Assembly (NCBI RefSeq): GCF_042242105.1
Contig: NC_092020.1
Span: forward strand, 5,425,501 to 5,489,500
Direction: 5' to 3'
Origin: Pempheris klunzingeri
Lineage: Eukaryota > Chordata > Actinopteri > Acropomatiformes > Pempheridae
DNA: 64,000 nucleotides
The notes beneath the pieces were generated by a model. That model was not told the origin of the DNA. It saw nothing but the letters and a program-made list of their open reading frames with translations, and did not search any database. The position numbers and the translations under genes were made by a program. This document shows positions 26,501 through 38,149 of the stretch, in pieces (the stretch's first letter is position 1; each line of letters starts with the position of its first letter).

Positions 26501-27937
26501 GTGCCAATGACAAGTTCCTAGACCCCAAAGAGAAGTCTTCAAATTAGTTGGTTTGTCCAAATGTTGTTAAATGTTCTTTGCAAAGAATGAGATGACCCAG
26601 ATGAAGGCAATAAGCCAAATGTGTTGGTCTTACAATAAACTTGGTCAGTATTCTTTAAATGTTGCTGCAGTTTTTGACACTTTAACACTATTTACCTTCT
26701 TATTCAACTTGGAAGCAGGTAAACATTGTGCCAAAAAGTCCTACTTTGTTTTGGCCAACAGACAATTCGAACCAACCCATTTTTTACATCTACAGTTGTG
26801 TAAAATAGAGAAAAGAAGCTGAAACTAAAAAATGCCTGTTCATTTTCTGTATATTAGAGATTCCTCTCTACAGTAGACACATTGTCTACTGGTTTTAGCT
26901 TCTCAAATGTGATTATTTGTTTCTCTTCTGTTACATTTCACAATAAACTGAATATCTTTTTGGGGATTTGGGACTGTTGGTTGGACAAAACAAGCAACCT
27001 GAAGGTGTCACTTTGAGCTCTGTGGATGTTGTGCTGTCACTAGGCTCTGATGTTTTCTGCACTAAACAGTTAATCATTTATTTGAATAAACAATTAATGC
27101 CTTAATCAATATGGAAATGCTCTTCAGCTGGAGCCCTACTGATAACGTTCAACCCCAGTCATTTTTAGCCATGTTTGTCCACGTTGGTAGATACTGATGG
27201 CGGTAAAATGATAGGAATCAACTATCAACTCCACCAAGTATGGCCTAAAATATGATCATGTACGTGAATTAAGACCTGTCTGATGTAGCATGAATAAAAT
27301 CCATACAGCAAAGGCTAAGCTACTATATTAGCAGCTAATGTCCTTGATATTTTGTCAGACCCCTGAAACAGCACAATGTATATGTGAACATTTCCCCATA
27401 ATTTACTTATTCTAAGGGCTACTTGTATATTACTGTTATCACCATATATTCAGAAGGCTAAACTCCCTTTTAAGGCAGAAGTAAGGTCACGTGATCCACG
27501 AGCAGCCTTTGAGCCTTTTGCCGTTTCAGCACCAAAGGTCGAGGACAGCTCCTCACGGTGACGACATGTTTACGTTACCGTTTCTTCACGCGTCCGACAC
27601 GGTGTCGGCTGCTTGTGCTGGAAATGCAGGTGTCATTTTGACCGACTGTGTGTGAGCTGCGTGTTGTCCCTGAAAGCCAAACGTCCCACTGTACCTTGTC
27701 TGTGGCAGAAACTGAGGGCAGCGCCAGATGACAGAGTCGAGCCTCGACATGGCTCCTCAGTCCGGACTGTGTGCGGACCGACCAGTAATAAGCAGCCCCG
27801 GCGGTGACGCAAACACCGGCTGCGATAACTTTCAGCGCTTTTGTCGCCTTCGAGGACGTTTGTTGTTTCCGCGCCGTAAACGTCCCTGTTTTGGAGCTGT
27901 TAGTGAGTGAAGCGATAAGCCTGCGCAGGGCGGCCAT
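12240..27937 (-). CDS. micu3: micu3, mitochondrial calcium uptake family member 3 (complete, 14 coding exons)
   Basis: This is an EF-hand regulator of the mitochondrial calcium uniporter, acting in the intermembrane space and enriched in brain in mammals. Exons in transcript order: 27695-27937, 25449-25596, 23316-23347, 23070-23148, 20515-20562, 20334-20416, 20173-20244, 18392-18433, 16348-16443, 15652-15740, 15290-15461, 13769-13877, 12967-13124 and 12240-12308. All phases agree and give 479 aa (human MICU3 is about 530). The N terminus is basic and free of acidic residues (MAALRRLIASLTNSSKTG), as in a mitochondrial targeting sequence, and is followed by one hydrophobic segment near residues 37-52. 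EF-hand loops are complete: 197-208 (D-A-D-G-N-E...E) and 432-443 (D-E-D-H-D-D...E). The segments NLQTEVLEIEFLSYSKG and FRSFFQFLNNLEDF are typical of MICU3. Its neighbours zdhhc2 and fgf20 match human 8p22, favouring MICU3 over MICU2. Spacing within exon 1 makes 27937 the only credible start. Confidence 0.94.
12310..12352. repeat. (TG)n repeat abutting the acceptor of micu3 exon 14
   Basis: The 43-base run reads as CA repeats on the coding strand and ends directly in CACAG, the acceptor of the last coding exon (12308). The usual pyrimidine tract is replaced by the repeat, with some pyrimidines only beyond it (12354-12372). Confidence 0.9.
13878..15289 (-). other. micu3: micu3 intron 11
   Basis: This 1.4 kb intron separates exons 15290-15461 and 13769-13877. 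I see no repeat family, RNA gene or extra coding exon in it, only a short CA stretch near 14656. Confidence 0.5.
16444..18391 (-). other. micu3: micu3 intron 8
   Basis: A 1.9 kb intron. It contains a TG microsatellite at 17890-17911 and a run of CATGAA hexamers near 16576-16595. No other element is recognised. Confidence 0.55.
18392..18433 (-). other. micu3: micu3 exon 8, 42-nt microexon
   Basis: This short in-frame exon encodes SLQLYGHHKSQPHS, matching the RLQLYGYHSPTNS segment of human MICU3. The acceptor is TTTCAG and the donor GTATGT. It is phase 0 on both sides, so it could be included or skipped without breaking the frame. Confidence 0.85.
18434..20172 (-). other. micu3: micu3 intron 7
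   Basis: A 1.7 kb intron between exons 20173-20244 and 18392-18433. No repeat family or additional exon was recognised. Confidence 0.5.
22200..22490 (-). repeat. Dispersed teleost repeat (family R2) in micu3 intron 4
   Basis: An AT-rich element with repeated ATTAAT/AATTAG phrases at both ends and a middle that, read on minus, contains ATTGTTTCAGTCATTTTTCAA and AAACATTTTCAAAAC. Its relative at 26860-27145 is in the opposite orientation. The surrounding intron (20563-23069) shows nothing else I can name. Confidence 0.65.
23550..23577. repeat. Poly(A) tract of about 28 bases in micu3 intron 2
   Basis: A pure A run with no retroposon body recognised on its left. The remaining intron (23348-25448) has no exon or named repeat apart from a short ATTAAT-rich stretch near 25120-25180. 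Confidence 0.8.
25603..25624. repeat. (CA)n repeat beside the acceptor of micu3 exon 2
   Basis: On the coding strand this is a TG repeat followed by TTTACAG, the acceptor of exon 2 (ends 25596). The repeat therefore lies 7 bases from the splice site. Confidence 0.9.
26860..27145 (+). repeat. Dispersed teleost repeat (family R2), plus orientation, in micu3 intron 1
   Basis: Phrases such as TAGCTTCTCAAATGTGA, TTTGGGACTGTTGGTTGGAC, AAAACAAG, and a terminal ATTAAT-rich tail ending in GGAGCCCTACT follow the order of a common fish dispersed repeat. The weaker stretch 26385-26620 may be another fragment. The rest of intron 1 (25597-27694) holds nothing recognised. Confidence 0.7.
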
Positions 27938-28779
27938 GGCTGCTCGCGCTGAGGCGTCCTGAGCGGTAACACGAAGCAGCTCGAGCCGCCCGCTGCTCCG
28001 AGCTCGCGAGAAACGCCGTGGGTACTTCAGGTCGCCCTGGGATTAAAGGGCGTCAGAGTGGTGCGAGTGAGGGAAATGTTTCAGTCTGTAGAGAAACACA
28101 GAAACAGACTCTGAATTGTGTGTCATCTCTCTCTAGTTGATTTAAAGTGTTACATGTTTTGTGTTTATACGTTTAATGTGAATTTCAAGTGACCAAAGTG
28201 CTCAGTTTAAGCGCACCGTCAACTCTCTCTCTCTCTCTCTCTCTCTCCCTGAGCGTCTCTTATTCTATGCCTTGGGAGAAGGGGGGGAAAAATCCCTGCC
28301 AGGGCACGTCTGAACTGTGACAGCCCCGCCCATTACTAGTCCTGTGGTTTTGCACCTGCCTCACCACCCCTGCCACTTTGAGCGCAAAACCTCCCGGAGC
28401 TCCTGTACCTGCAGTGCAGCGTTCACCCAGCCCTCAGCACTGAGCCCTCCCCAGCACCGAGGCGTCCCCATCCGCTGTGGACAGGTATGCAACATGAGGG
28501 CTGTCTGAGCAGCGACCGCAGGCCACCCACAACTGATGAAGACGCAGCGCTAAAAAAAAAAAAAAACCCAAATAAAAATACAAAAACGAGGAGATATCGG
28601 TGCGTTTTGGTGAGTGTTTCATGTCAGGGGAGAGAGATCGTGTGTCCTCGTACATGTGCTAAGTAGCGGAGGAGGTGGACGTAAACATGCAATAAAAGTG
28701 ACAGCGATCAGGTATCTGCTACGGCCGAGCGCTCCCTCCGGACCTCCGCTCTGAACTTTACCCGCTGAGCCTTGACGCG
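27938..28779. promoter_or_regulatory. Divergent promoter region between micu3 and fgf20
   Basis: Exactly 842 bases separate the two start codons. The micu3 side is CpG-rich and has TCGCGAGA at 28004-28011, 67 bp upstream of the micu3 ATG, a motif typical of bidirectional and housekeeping promoters. The fgf20 side has a TATA-like ATAAAAG at 28692-28698, 82 bp upstream of its ATG. A (CT)n run lies at 28222-28247 and a poly(A) at 28552-28566. Confidence 0.55.
28004..28011. promoter_or_regulatory. TCGCGAGA promoter motif
   Basis: An exact 8-bp match inside GCTCGCGAGA, one base from the full 10-bp palindrome. It is positioned where the micu3 core promoter is expected. Confidence 0.5.
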
Positions 28780-29894
28780 ATGGCCGCTGCTGCCGCTGCT
28801 GCTCTGGGGGAAGTTGGAGGCGTCCTGCACGGCATCGATGGTGTCGCGCACCTCGGGTCCCATTTCCTCCTCACCCCTCTTGGGGACAGTCCGACGCTGC
28901 TGGGGGAGCACCTCATACCGGGGGACAGGCTGTCCCGGAGCACCACGGCGGATTTAACGCACCTGAAAGGGATCCTCAGGAGGAGACAGTTATACTGCAG
29001 AACTGGCTTCCATCTGGAAATACTTCCGGATGGCACAGTGCAAGGCACGAGGAAGGACCACAGCCGTTTTGGTAAATACTGAGAAGATTTATTTTTAATA
29101 TATTTTCGTGGTAAAAATAAAAAATATAGAAGGCAATAGAAAGTGGCCAGCAAATTATTATCATAATAATCAGCAGCAAGAATAAAGGTGGATACGGACT
29201 GAGTGTCATTATATAATTGTGCTCATTAAAATTGCTCAATGAGCTGCTGCCAGAGTTGAATTTGTACTTTTGAGCCTCTCTGATAATATTCATTCGTATT
29301 TGTCAAAGTCTGTACAGATCAACCATGTTATTCTCCTCCAGGTATTTTGGAGTTCATAAGCCTGGCTGTTGGCTTGATAAGCATTAGAGGGGTGGACAGT
29401 GGACTGTATCTGGGGATGAACGACAAAGGAGAGCTGTATGGGTCTGTGAGTACCACCTCTGCTTATTCATGTTGCCCATGTACTATTCTTTGACCATGTG
29501 ATGACCAGCAAAGAGTTTTTTTTTTTTTAATTTCTCATATTTGGAGAATTTGAGTGTCAGAGAAATAATGAAATGATCCATGTGTGTTTGTCTAAGTCTG
29601 CATCATGAGCACCAAGGCTTGCCTTATGTTTGCACCTTTTGTTTTCAGGAGAAGCTCACAGCTGAATGTGTCTTCAGGGAGCAGTTTGAGGAGAACTGGT
29701 ACAACACATACTCCTCCAACCTCTACAAACACGGAGACAAAGGGACGCGTTACTTTGTGGCGTTAAATAAAGACGGGACACCAAGGGACGGGACTAAATC
29801 CAGGCGGCACCAGAAATTTACACACTTCTTGCCCAGGCCTGTGGACCCCGACCGAGTCCCAGAGCTGTACAGGGATATCCTGGGACACAGCTGA
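28780..29894 (+). CDS. fgf20: fgf20, fibroblast growth factor 20 (complete, 3 exons)
   Basis: This is a secreted FGF9/16/20-subfamily growth factor that signals through FGF receptors with heparan sulfate. In zebrafish fgf20a is needed for fin regeneration. Exons 28780-29071, 29342-29445 and 29649-29894 join in phases 1 and 0 to give 213 aa (human FGF20 has 211). The core contains [18 protein letters not shown] (about 64-81), the central hydrophobic segment [14 protein letters not shown] (101-114) that serves with the N terminus as an uncleaved export signal in this subfamily, and KRHQ-like [16 protein letters not shown] near the C terminus. [13 protein letters not shown] and [14 protein letters not shown] favour FGF20 over FGF9 or FGF16. 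The N terminus carries seven consecutive alanines after Met1. The a/b duplicate cannot be settled here. Confidence 0.95.
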
Positions 29895-30800
29895 GACCTG
29901 GAGGGCCTGGTCCGGGTCAGGAATAGCTGCTAAAGCCCTGGCAGACAGGGATCAGAGCAGAGAAGAGGGACGCAGGCGTGAGGATGTGGCCGGAGCAGGC
30001 TGGTGGACAGCAGCCTGACCAGCAGGGATAAAGGCACCGGGGGCCTCTTGTAGGAATGCACGGGCCATCTCTCAGCGGCCAGGAAGACAGGCTAGAATGT
30101 CTGCACGCTCGGCATGAGGGGGTCGTTTGTTTCAGAGGCCGGGCGACCCTACAAAGTACCTGCGTGGAATAGGAGACGAAAGGGAAACGGAGCTGAGTGG
30201 TCAGGAAGCCTCTCCTATGGTTAGACGTCAGCTGACGTGGAGTCTGTGGGAATCTGTACTATCCTGAAATGGTACTTTTAATTTGTGTACTGTGTCAGAG
30301 AGCCGCAGTTTGTTCAGAAGGACTTTGAAGGAATTCTGTTTTTGTTTTTTTTCTTACCTGTGTCTAGACCTGTTTGAAAAGAGCGAAAATGTAACAATTT
30401 ATTTATTCATCTTAGATACATATATTTATGTTATATATTTATTTATTTGAGAATATATTTTTACAGCTAGATACATGCAATATAGAAAAACCACTAGAAA
30501 CTGTATTGATTATATGAGACACTGTACCATTATATCTTTTATTCTAAAAAAAAAAAAAAAAAGCTCAGCTAGTGATATACTGTAATATGACCAAAAATAT
30601 GAATCATATCGGCAACATTTGGAAAAGATCCCCGTATTTGAAATGCATTTAATCACAATGTGGCAACTGTGAATCAATTTCTAAACACGTCTTTGTAATG
30701 TAGACATATTAATCTTAACCAAACTACTGTTACATGTGTTACAGAAGAAACCTGAAGTCAAGAGACTGATAATACAAACAATAAATTGCTCAAAATGTGA
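29895..30800 (+). promoter_or_regulatory. fgf20: fgf20 3' UTR with AU-rich element and poly(A) signal
   Basis: The segment downstream of the stop is open until AATAAA at 30780-30785. An AU-rich stretch at 30396-30470 holds several overlapping ATTTA pentamers, the kind of element that shortens mRNA half-life in growth-factor transcripts. A 19-base A run occurs at about 30546-30562 and could cause internal priming. Confidence 0.6.
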
Positions 30801-33600
30801 TCAGAATGCTTTTTTTGGAAGGTATTTTGTTAGTTGCTCAATGTGTGTCCACTCATAACAGATGTTCCGTCAAAGAAGCCTCGTTTTAACTTTCAACAGA
30901 GCAACAGTGGAAAAGAGAGGCACACTTAGCTGGTTGCTTTTGTCTGTCAGAGTTTAAACATATAAACCTGCTTATGAGACCAATGTTGTCTTTCTTTATG
31001 GAGCCCATTACACCGAGAGGCGAGCTGTAGACCTGATGCACGCATAAAACTTCAAAGCCTCTGTGCTGAAACCTCTGAATGTAAAATGTGACCTTTAGCC
31101 CAGGCCCAGAAACTTTAGCAGCTGTATAAAAGTGGAGGTCAGAGTGATAGGGCTGAAGTAACCTCTGCTGACAGGTTGAGGATGGTGGACTTGTTGAAAT
31201 TTTGAATTAAATAATGGGGGGAAAAAAACTATGTTGGCGTTGGATTCATGCTGTGCAAAGCAGCTGAATGAGTGATTTGTAAAAGCCACTGTCTCATAGA
31301 CCTTTGTGTGCACAGTTTCCTCCACGGTTGGGGGAAGATCTGTGTTGAGGCATGAAAAGCTCAGCCTGTGATCTCAACGCGCGCGCCTGTGTGTGTGATG
31401 GCGAGCCAGTGGGGGTGTCTGGATCCAGGGAGTCAGCCCCGCTGCCAACTCTCTCCTGTCTACAGGGCTGATACTGCGGGATTTTCCCACCTGCACACCT
31501 TGAACATCAACACTCCTCTGTCATCTATTAATGACAGCACCCCACTGTGTATTACAACCTGCGCGCGCCTGGACATCCCCTGTCCAGCGCGTAAACACGT
31601 GCAGGCCTATTTCACAGCGTGAAAAATCGGATCCTGGTGCTTGTTCTGGGAAACACACCGTCACTGCTCGTCTTTCAGTGGCTTCGCAGAAACAAGCGTG
31701 AGGATGAGGAGGATGGACAGGGCGCGCTTCATCCCCGTCCTGTCCCATCTCTCTCTAGATCTCTCCCATCTAAAGAGTGCGCTACCACTGTTTGTCACTG
31801 TTTTAGTTTGTCCACGACTTTGACCTGCAGCTCTTTTTGTTTGTTGCTGCAGTCCCTCCGAAGAGACCAAGTCCCAGTTGTGGCCATGAAAAGCAGACTT
31901 TGTGCACATCTAAGAGCCTCACCGCCTCCACCCCCCTTTTGACATTTTGAAGGTCATCTCTCCAAACGCGCTGGAAATCCTGACTTGTGATACCTGATGC
32001 CCAGAAGTGCTCTTTGGCACTTGTCTAACCGATGTTTTTGGAGTCTACCTGGCCCCGAGACAGATGCTTTTGTTCCCCCTACTCCGCCTCCTCCAGGTGG
32101 TCCGTGGCTCCTCGCTGAAAACACTTAAACCCCTCATCCGCACCCACTCTGGAGGGCCGTCTCACACGCTTAATGGACGCCCCCTGACTTTCATCACCTC
32201 CTCAGCAGCAGCGGCCCTAAAGGGCTCTCGAGGAAACCCAATCAAGTGTGCGTATGTGTGTGTGTGCGTGCGTGTGTGGCATGGGTCCACGGGCAGGTGT
32301 GGAAGTCAGTGATCTTCTGTGTCTATCTTCGCGGTCCAGTCAGACAGCGCAGGTGTTCCCTCAGCACTCAAGCTCTCACACTCTGATCTCAGGCCTGCTG
32401 TTAGTCAGCTGGGGATTTGGCTTAGCAGGAGCAGCAGCAGGAGGAGGAGGATGAGGATGAAGAGGAGGAGGAGGGGCGGGTGGCTTTGTTGTCTGCCCCC
32501 AATTATCAGAGAGCATAATTTCTATATTTAGTAGGCTGCGTTGGGGAAGACAGGGGAGGTGCCGGGAAGCTCACCTGTTGCTCTAAGAGTGTGTTTGCGC
32601 AGGGATGGTGTCTGCAGCTTTGTGTCATTTGAATCCTGCAACTATTGATTTCAGGCTCTTTGTTGTTTGTTTATTCCTTAGTAAATTGCCGTGCGCACAA
32701 ATTATGAGCTGCATGCGTGTTTATAAGGATTACAGCTGGAGTGTAAGTATAGAGTTATCCACTTGATACTTTTGGGCTTCCATTGGAGTCCAGAGAGAGG
32801 GAGAGGGAGAGGGAGAGGCTTTCTGGAAAAATCTGCAGCCAGTGGTCTCAAACATCATCCATCCATCCATCCATCCCTCCTCCACCCTTCATCCTTCCAT
32901 CCCTCATGTTTTGTGGCCTGAAACAAAATCATCTTTCACACTTGCTGCATTGTGCTCCGTTTGAGCTCAATCATTTTTAGTGTCATAGCTAAGAGGATTT
33001 TGCGGTCTGCCTTCCGCAAGCGGCAATTAGAGCAGCATACCTGATTTACTGACACTCCGCATCGCGAGCTGTCAGCTCCAGTGGAAAGTATGCTCCTCTG
33101 TTTGCATCTCCATGGAGACGTTAGCAGAAAACAGCAATGTTTAGGTGTTGTATGGAACAAAAAAAAAAAAAAAAGAAGAAGACGACCAAGATGGGGAAGA
33201 AAAAGCCATGACACTGTCGTTTCTGCAGGGTTTAGTCTCACCGTGGTGCGTTTGGAGGCCCTGCCAGTGACTGACAGTGTTTTGTTTAACTAAAGGAAAG
33301 TGAACACAGAACCTGGAGGAGGCTGAGCTGGAGAATCTGCACAGCAGCTCACGGCTGTAGCATCTAACGCAGCACTCACATACACAGACAGGTTGACTAG
33401 AGGGGAATGGGATATGTGGGCTGGTTATATAAGTCACATGGCATACTGTGATACGTACTTTAACAGGGTGCTGACCGTGTTTTGTTTAAAACTGAACAGA
33501 AGTTTTATCCTCATGCAGTTGCAGTCTCAAGTCTGAAGTCACTGGTTGACAAAACAAATCATTTCTTTTCTGTATTCCCCAGAATAATACATTTATTGAA
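30801..33600. other. Gene-free DNA downstream of fgf20
   Basis: There is no convincing exon. Low-complexity tracts include GGA-rich DNA at 32430-32476, GAGAGG repeats at 32793-32818 and (CATC)n at 32855-32875. A CpG-rich patch lies near 31375-31610 and includes a short hairpin around CTGGACA/TGTCCAG (569-575 and 581-587 of the 31 kb block). Function is unknown. Confidence 0.5.
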
Positions 33601-33629
33601 ATATTATTTAAATATCAGAAGTCACTCAT

Positions 33630-34265
33630 GAGAGGGAGTGGTTAAAAATACTTAAATATAGCCTATATATACTCAGGTACTCTAATTAAGTGCACATTTA
33701 AGGTCTTTATTCTTTACTCAGGATTTTCCTTTTTGTGCTACTTTATTCTACATTTTAACCGGTTGGTTGCAAGTGACTTTGAAGCTTAAGATTTTAGATA
33801 CAAAACTTCTGATCCTTTCGTAAAATGTGATGTGTCGTCATAGATTAAACTGGCCAGCCGTATAAAGTTGTTTCCACCAGCTCCATCTCAACTACTCACA
33901 GTGCCGAACACGCTGCTGCTCAGCTAGAGAACATTTCTTTAGGAAACATTTCTCCAGGAAACACTGTGCTGAAAGAGGCTAAACGTTCTGTAGAGCTGAG
34001 AGGAACCACAGAGACAAATGATGATGTGGGTTTGTCACTGTGAGTAATCACCTTACACATAGTCGTTTGGTGCACTGTTGATATAATAATATTGATTACA
34101 GCAGCTTTAATGCATTTGTAACAATATTCCTATTATATGACATGTAATTATATAACAGTCTAAAAGGAGCCATTCTGCATAATCAGTACATTCTCCAATT
34201 TTTAATGCAGGACTTTGACTTGCAACCAAGTATTTGTACATTGTTGTATTGCCACTTTTATTCAA
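33630..34265. repeat. Probable dispersed teleost repeat (family R3)
   Basis: Phrases such as ACTCAGGTACTCTAATTAAG, TTTGTGCTACTTTATTCTAC and, at the right end, GCAGGACTTTGACTTGCAAC with GTATTTGTACATTG resemble a common fish repeat rich in 'acttaagta/actttta' words. Related stretches lie near 48740-49275 and 54060-54180. Boundaries are approximate. Confidence 0.55.
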
Positions 34266-37200
34266 GATCTTTCATCACTTGCAGAAAAAAGAACCCAACA
34301 CATTATTAGGAAGTTGTCTTAAAGAATCTGGACATTCAGTTTAGGTTTTCTCCATCTCTTCCAGCCTCTTGCTGTAACCCCCCCGCCTCAGCCCCTCACA
34401 TCTGCTGACCAAACCGGTGTGTGAGTCCCTCTGGAGCAGCCGTGTCACCCCTTCCTCTGGCCCATGTGTCCACATTACAGAGTCACAAATTAGGTCTTGA
34501 CATTTGGGCGCTATAATTGCCCCCTGAAAAGCATGAGGCATCAATTAGGCTCTCAGCACCATGACAGGTTATCCCTACAGGACATAATCGCCCCGCTGGA
34601 CTGCTCGGCTGGACTGCCCCGCCAGGGCACACACACATACTCACACACAATACACACACATACACACAACACACATTAAGTTTCAATATAAGGGTTAATT
34701 TTCAGTAGGAATCCAGCCAAAATGGGCCATGAAATATGCCAACATGTTCTAAAAATTGTTTGGCATCCTCATTATAAACTAAAACCATCATTTTTGGGAA
34801 TGATAGCTGTGTGACAACAATGTGTGTGTGGAGGCCATGCTGCAGGAGTGGCAGTAGGTCTCAGGGTGCCGCAGCACTAATAACAGCATAGATCCCTTTG
34901 ATTTCCCGACTCTGGTGCCGCCTGACAGTTTGTGCTCCCACAGGGCGTGGAGATCTTTAGGGTCAGAAAAAAAGGTCAATTGGTTCATTTCCATAGCTTC
35001 TACTTTAAACATTCTTGTAGGCTTTGGGAGCAATTCAATCAGCAGTGAAAACACTGGTTAGCAGCCGTCGTTAACCACGCAGCATTCTCATAAACAAGAT
35101 GGATGTATCCCACAGAGAAATACAACATAAACTGTGTGCAGCGCTGCATGATTGAGAAATATGTGCTGGATGTTTATCTGAACAAGAACAAGATATTAGA
35201 TTAAATAGACATAATATTTACTGAGAACATTGTGCATGATAGAAAAAAAGCTTTGAACGGTATGAACATAATGTTTTCAGTGAGGATGATGTATTTCGGC
35301 ATTTATTTTTGCTTGTTGAGATGACAGACTTATTCACATATTATTGTTTCATATGCTGTGATAGTTTCATGTACGTCATAATATCACGTCTATTTACTAT
35401 TTATCATTAATGTCATATTTTAGGACCCCGTTAGCTTCTTCAGTCTAGAAGATATTCTTTCTCAGGTCCACACAAGACATACGCTCATATACAGTATATA
35501 CACACTGTATACAAAACACAACACTATTCAGATTATGTTTGATCACTTTATTAACTAGAAACCAGTTTGGTTGCCCCTGTCACAGTATACACAATACAGT
35601 GAATATCACATTCTCCAGGAGGACATTAGTGCAGCTCTGCAGACCGCTAAATTAGAAATATATATACAACTGATCAATTAATAAAATACCAAGTGAGACA
35701 AGACCGGCAAAATAGGTCATAACTGCCACTAATATGCCACAAAACAAGCATCACATTGTTATGAATAAGTTTCACACAAAAGCAGCCCACTTTTTAGGCT
35801 ACCAAACAGGGTGACCATGAATTTAAAATATGGTTTCAAGTCTCCTCTTGGTTCTTTCATACAAAACCTTAACAAATGAATAAAAAAAAACAATCAGTAG
35901 ATCGACATCACCGTATGTCTGTGTCTCTTATGGTTGCCACAAATGCACACAGATTAACAGCTCAACAATCTCAATGACACAGATTCATTACAAGCAATGA
36001 TCCAAAAAAGATTTCCTTACATTAAACATAAAAGACTCTAAATTTAGAGGTAGTCTTAAAAATCTGATGCAAGAAAAACAAGCCTTCTTGTCTTCATCAA
36101 CAGATTACCTCACTGTGTGAAGTCAGGCTTTCACTTAAGCATGTTTGTCTTGATGGATCATACCGAGTGTAATTGTCTATTTTGACCGTAACAGCTGTGA
36201 ACGCCAAAGTAAAGAGTCCAGCTATGTGTAACGCTCACTGCCTGGTTAGAGAGCGTGATAGAGGAAGACTGTACTCTCACTGCCTACTGGTGAAAGTGGA
36301 AATGTGCTTTGTTGCCCCTCAGTCAGGCGGAAAATTGCAAACCCATTTGTCATTGTGTGCCAAGATGCAGAGGTCAGTCAATGGATTCCTTCATGACAAG
36401 CTTACGGAATCGAATGTTTTTCCACGGCCTCACCCTTTCACACCTGCACCTCCAGGTAAAATAACAAAACAAGGGGAGAAAGAGAGAAAAGAGGGCTTAG
36501 AGTGAGCTACTTAAAGACAGGGGAGAGAAAAACGATACGCAAGAAGAATTTGCCGTGAAACCTTGCACGTCTATTGGCCATTTCAGCTTATTTGAACCCA
36601 ATATACATTTAGCTTACAGTGGCAGATGAAATGCCAGCTCTTGGCCAACGTCCAAACCTGGAGAATACCACTAATTATTCCTGCCAGTGACCACAGAACA
36701 TTCTTACGGGCTCAAAAGGATGTTGTTTGTTATCCTCTCGGGCAAAACAGCAACTGCTTGATTTAAGGTAACAACAGAAACACTTAAGAAAACTTTTCCA
36801 CTGCTTGATTGACTGCTTAATCCTGCAGGGAGGCTCTGAGGCTGCAGCGGTGTTTTTCCCACAGACCTGATGCACGCGGGACATCAAAGACAGATACAAA
36901 GACTAATTTTAATAGTTTGAGCGAGTGTCAGTGGGTGCACCATACAAATGATGAATCACATGAAGTGGTGTCTGCAGAAGATCAACAGAGATCAATATCA
37001 AAGACAGATAGTTCAGCTTCAGTGTGAGACAAGACTAAAGTCATGCAAATGTGCTTGTGTCGAAGTGAAACTGGAACTTCTAGAAGTAAGAAAAATGTAT
37101 TCAAAATCTCACCTTGTAATAACTAAAAATCCAGCAGTATGTTGTGTATTTCACTCCATATGTTTGGATAACTATTGTCATTTTTATGAGCAACCTAAAG

Positions 37201-38111
37201 AACGATCTTTAAAGCTCTTTGTGGGTTAAATGTCACACCTTGACGGTAGAGGATCTATTTTATGTACACAGACAAAACCATGATACCATAACATAAGTAT
37301 ATCCACTCTGTTCTTTTTATGGGAGCTTTAGTTTTTTCATATGCTCACATAGTAATTCTTGTGTAACTTTGCCACGAAGGTTTCAGCGTCTCATAGCAGG
37401 TGCTGCAGCAGATGCCAATTTGTCTTGTATGAAGAATATGGAAAGTAAACTCCAGGAATACGTAGTAAGCTATGTCAGGGCTTCAGCTCTCTATGGATGC
37501 TCATTACAGAAGATGCATCTATAAAACATTTGACAGGACAACTTGAACTGCAACAGAACAATTAATACTCTTTAAGCTGAGCCAGGCAAATAAGAGTGTG
37601 TGTATTCTTAAGGAATTCAACTTTTCATTTGTAATAGACCAACGGTGTTATATTACATACTGCACTACAGTCTAAGGTGTGAACATTTCTTTTGCACAAT
37701 GCTTATATAAATTCTTGTCAAGTAATCCTTAAATCTTACAGACGAAAATCGCTTTCCTTTTTGTTCCAGAAGAGTGTGTTTAGTAATTGTTAACAGGATA
37801 TCTCTGTTGACAGGACTCCAGCGCAGATAGAGTTTAAACAGAGCTTTGCCATACACTGCATTAATCTGTAGCTCTCACATAGTTACATTATATAAATCAC
37901 AGAGCTAAACATGAACAAGCCTCTGCGAGTCGCAGGGAGCAAGTGATCCAAGAGCGCCGTTTGAGTCCCGGTTGTTTTGGAGAACAGAAAGGAGCCTGAG
38001 CCAACTCTGAGAGAACCACTTCAGAGTGAATCAATGTGAATCAATAGACATGTAATCTGTTTCACTCCAGATGTACATTCAATCAGCAATGACATCATTT
38101 ATTCAAAAAGC

Positions 38112-38149
<38 letters not shown>

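Noticed and set aside
12240-29894. Assignment of the left block to the paralogous set ZDHHC20, MICU2 and FGF9
   Set aside because: Several protein segments match ZDHHC2, MICU3 and FGF20 better (MAPSG start, [28 protein letters not shown]), and all three agree with each other.
31661-32454. CpG-rich frames on both strands near 31.6-32.5 kb as a possible gene
   Set aside because: No homology, no consistent splice structure, and low-complexity GGA and TG tracts account for much of the openness.
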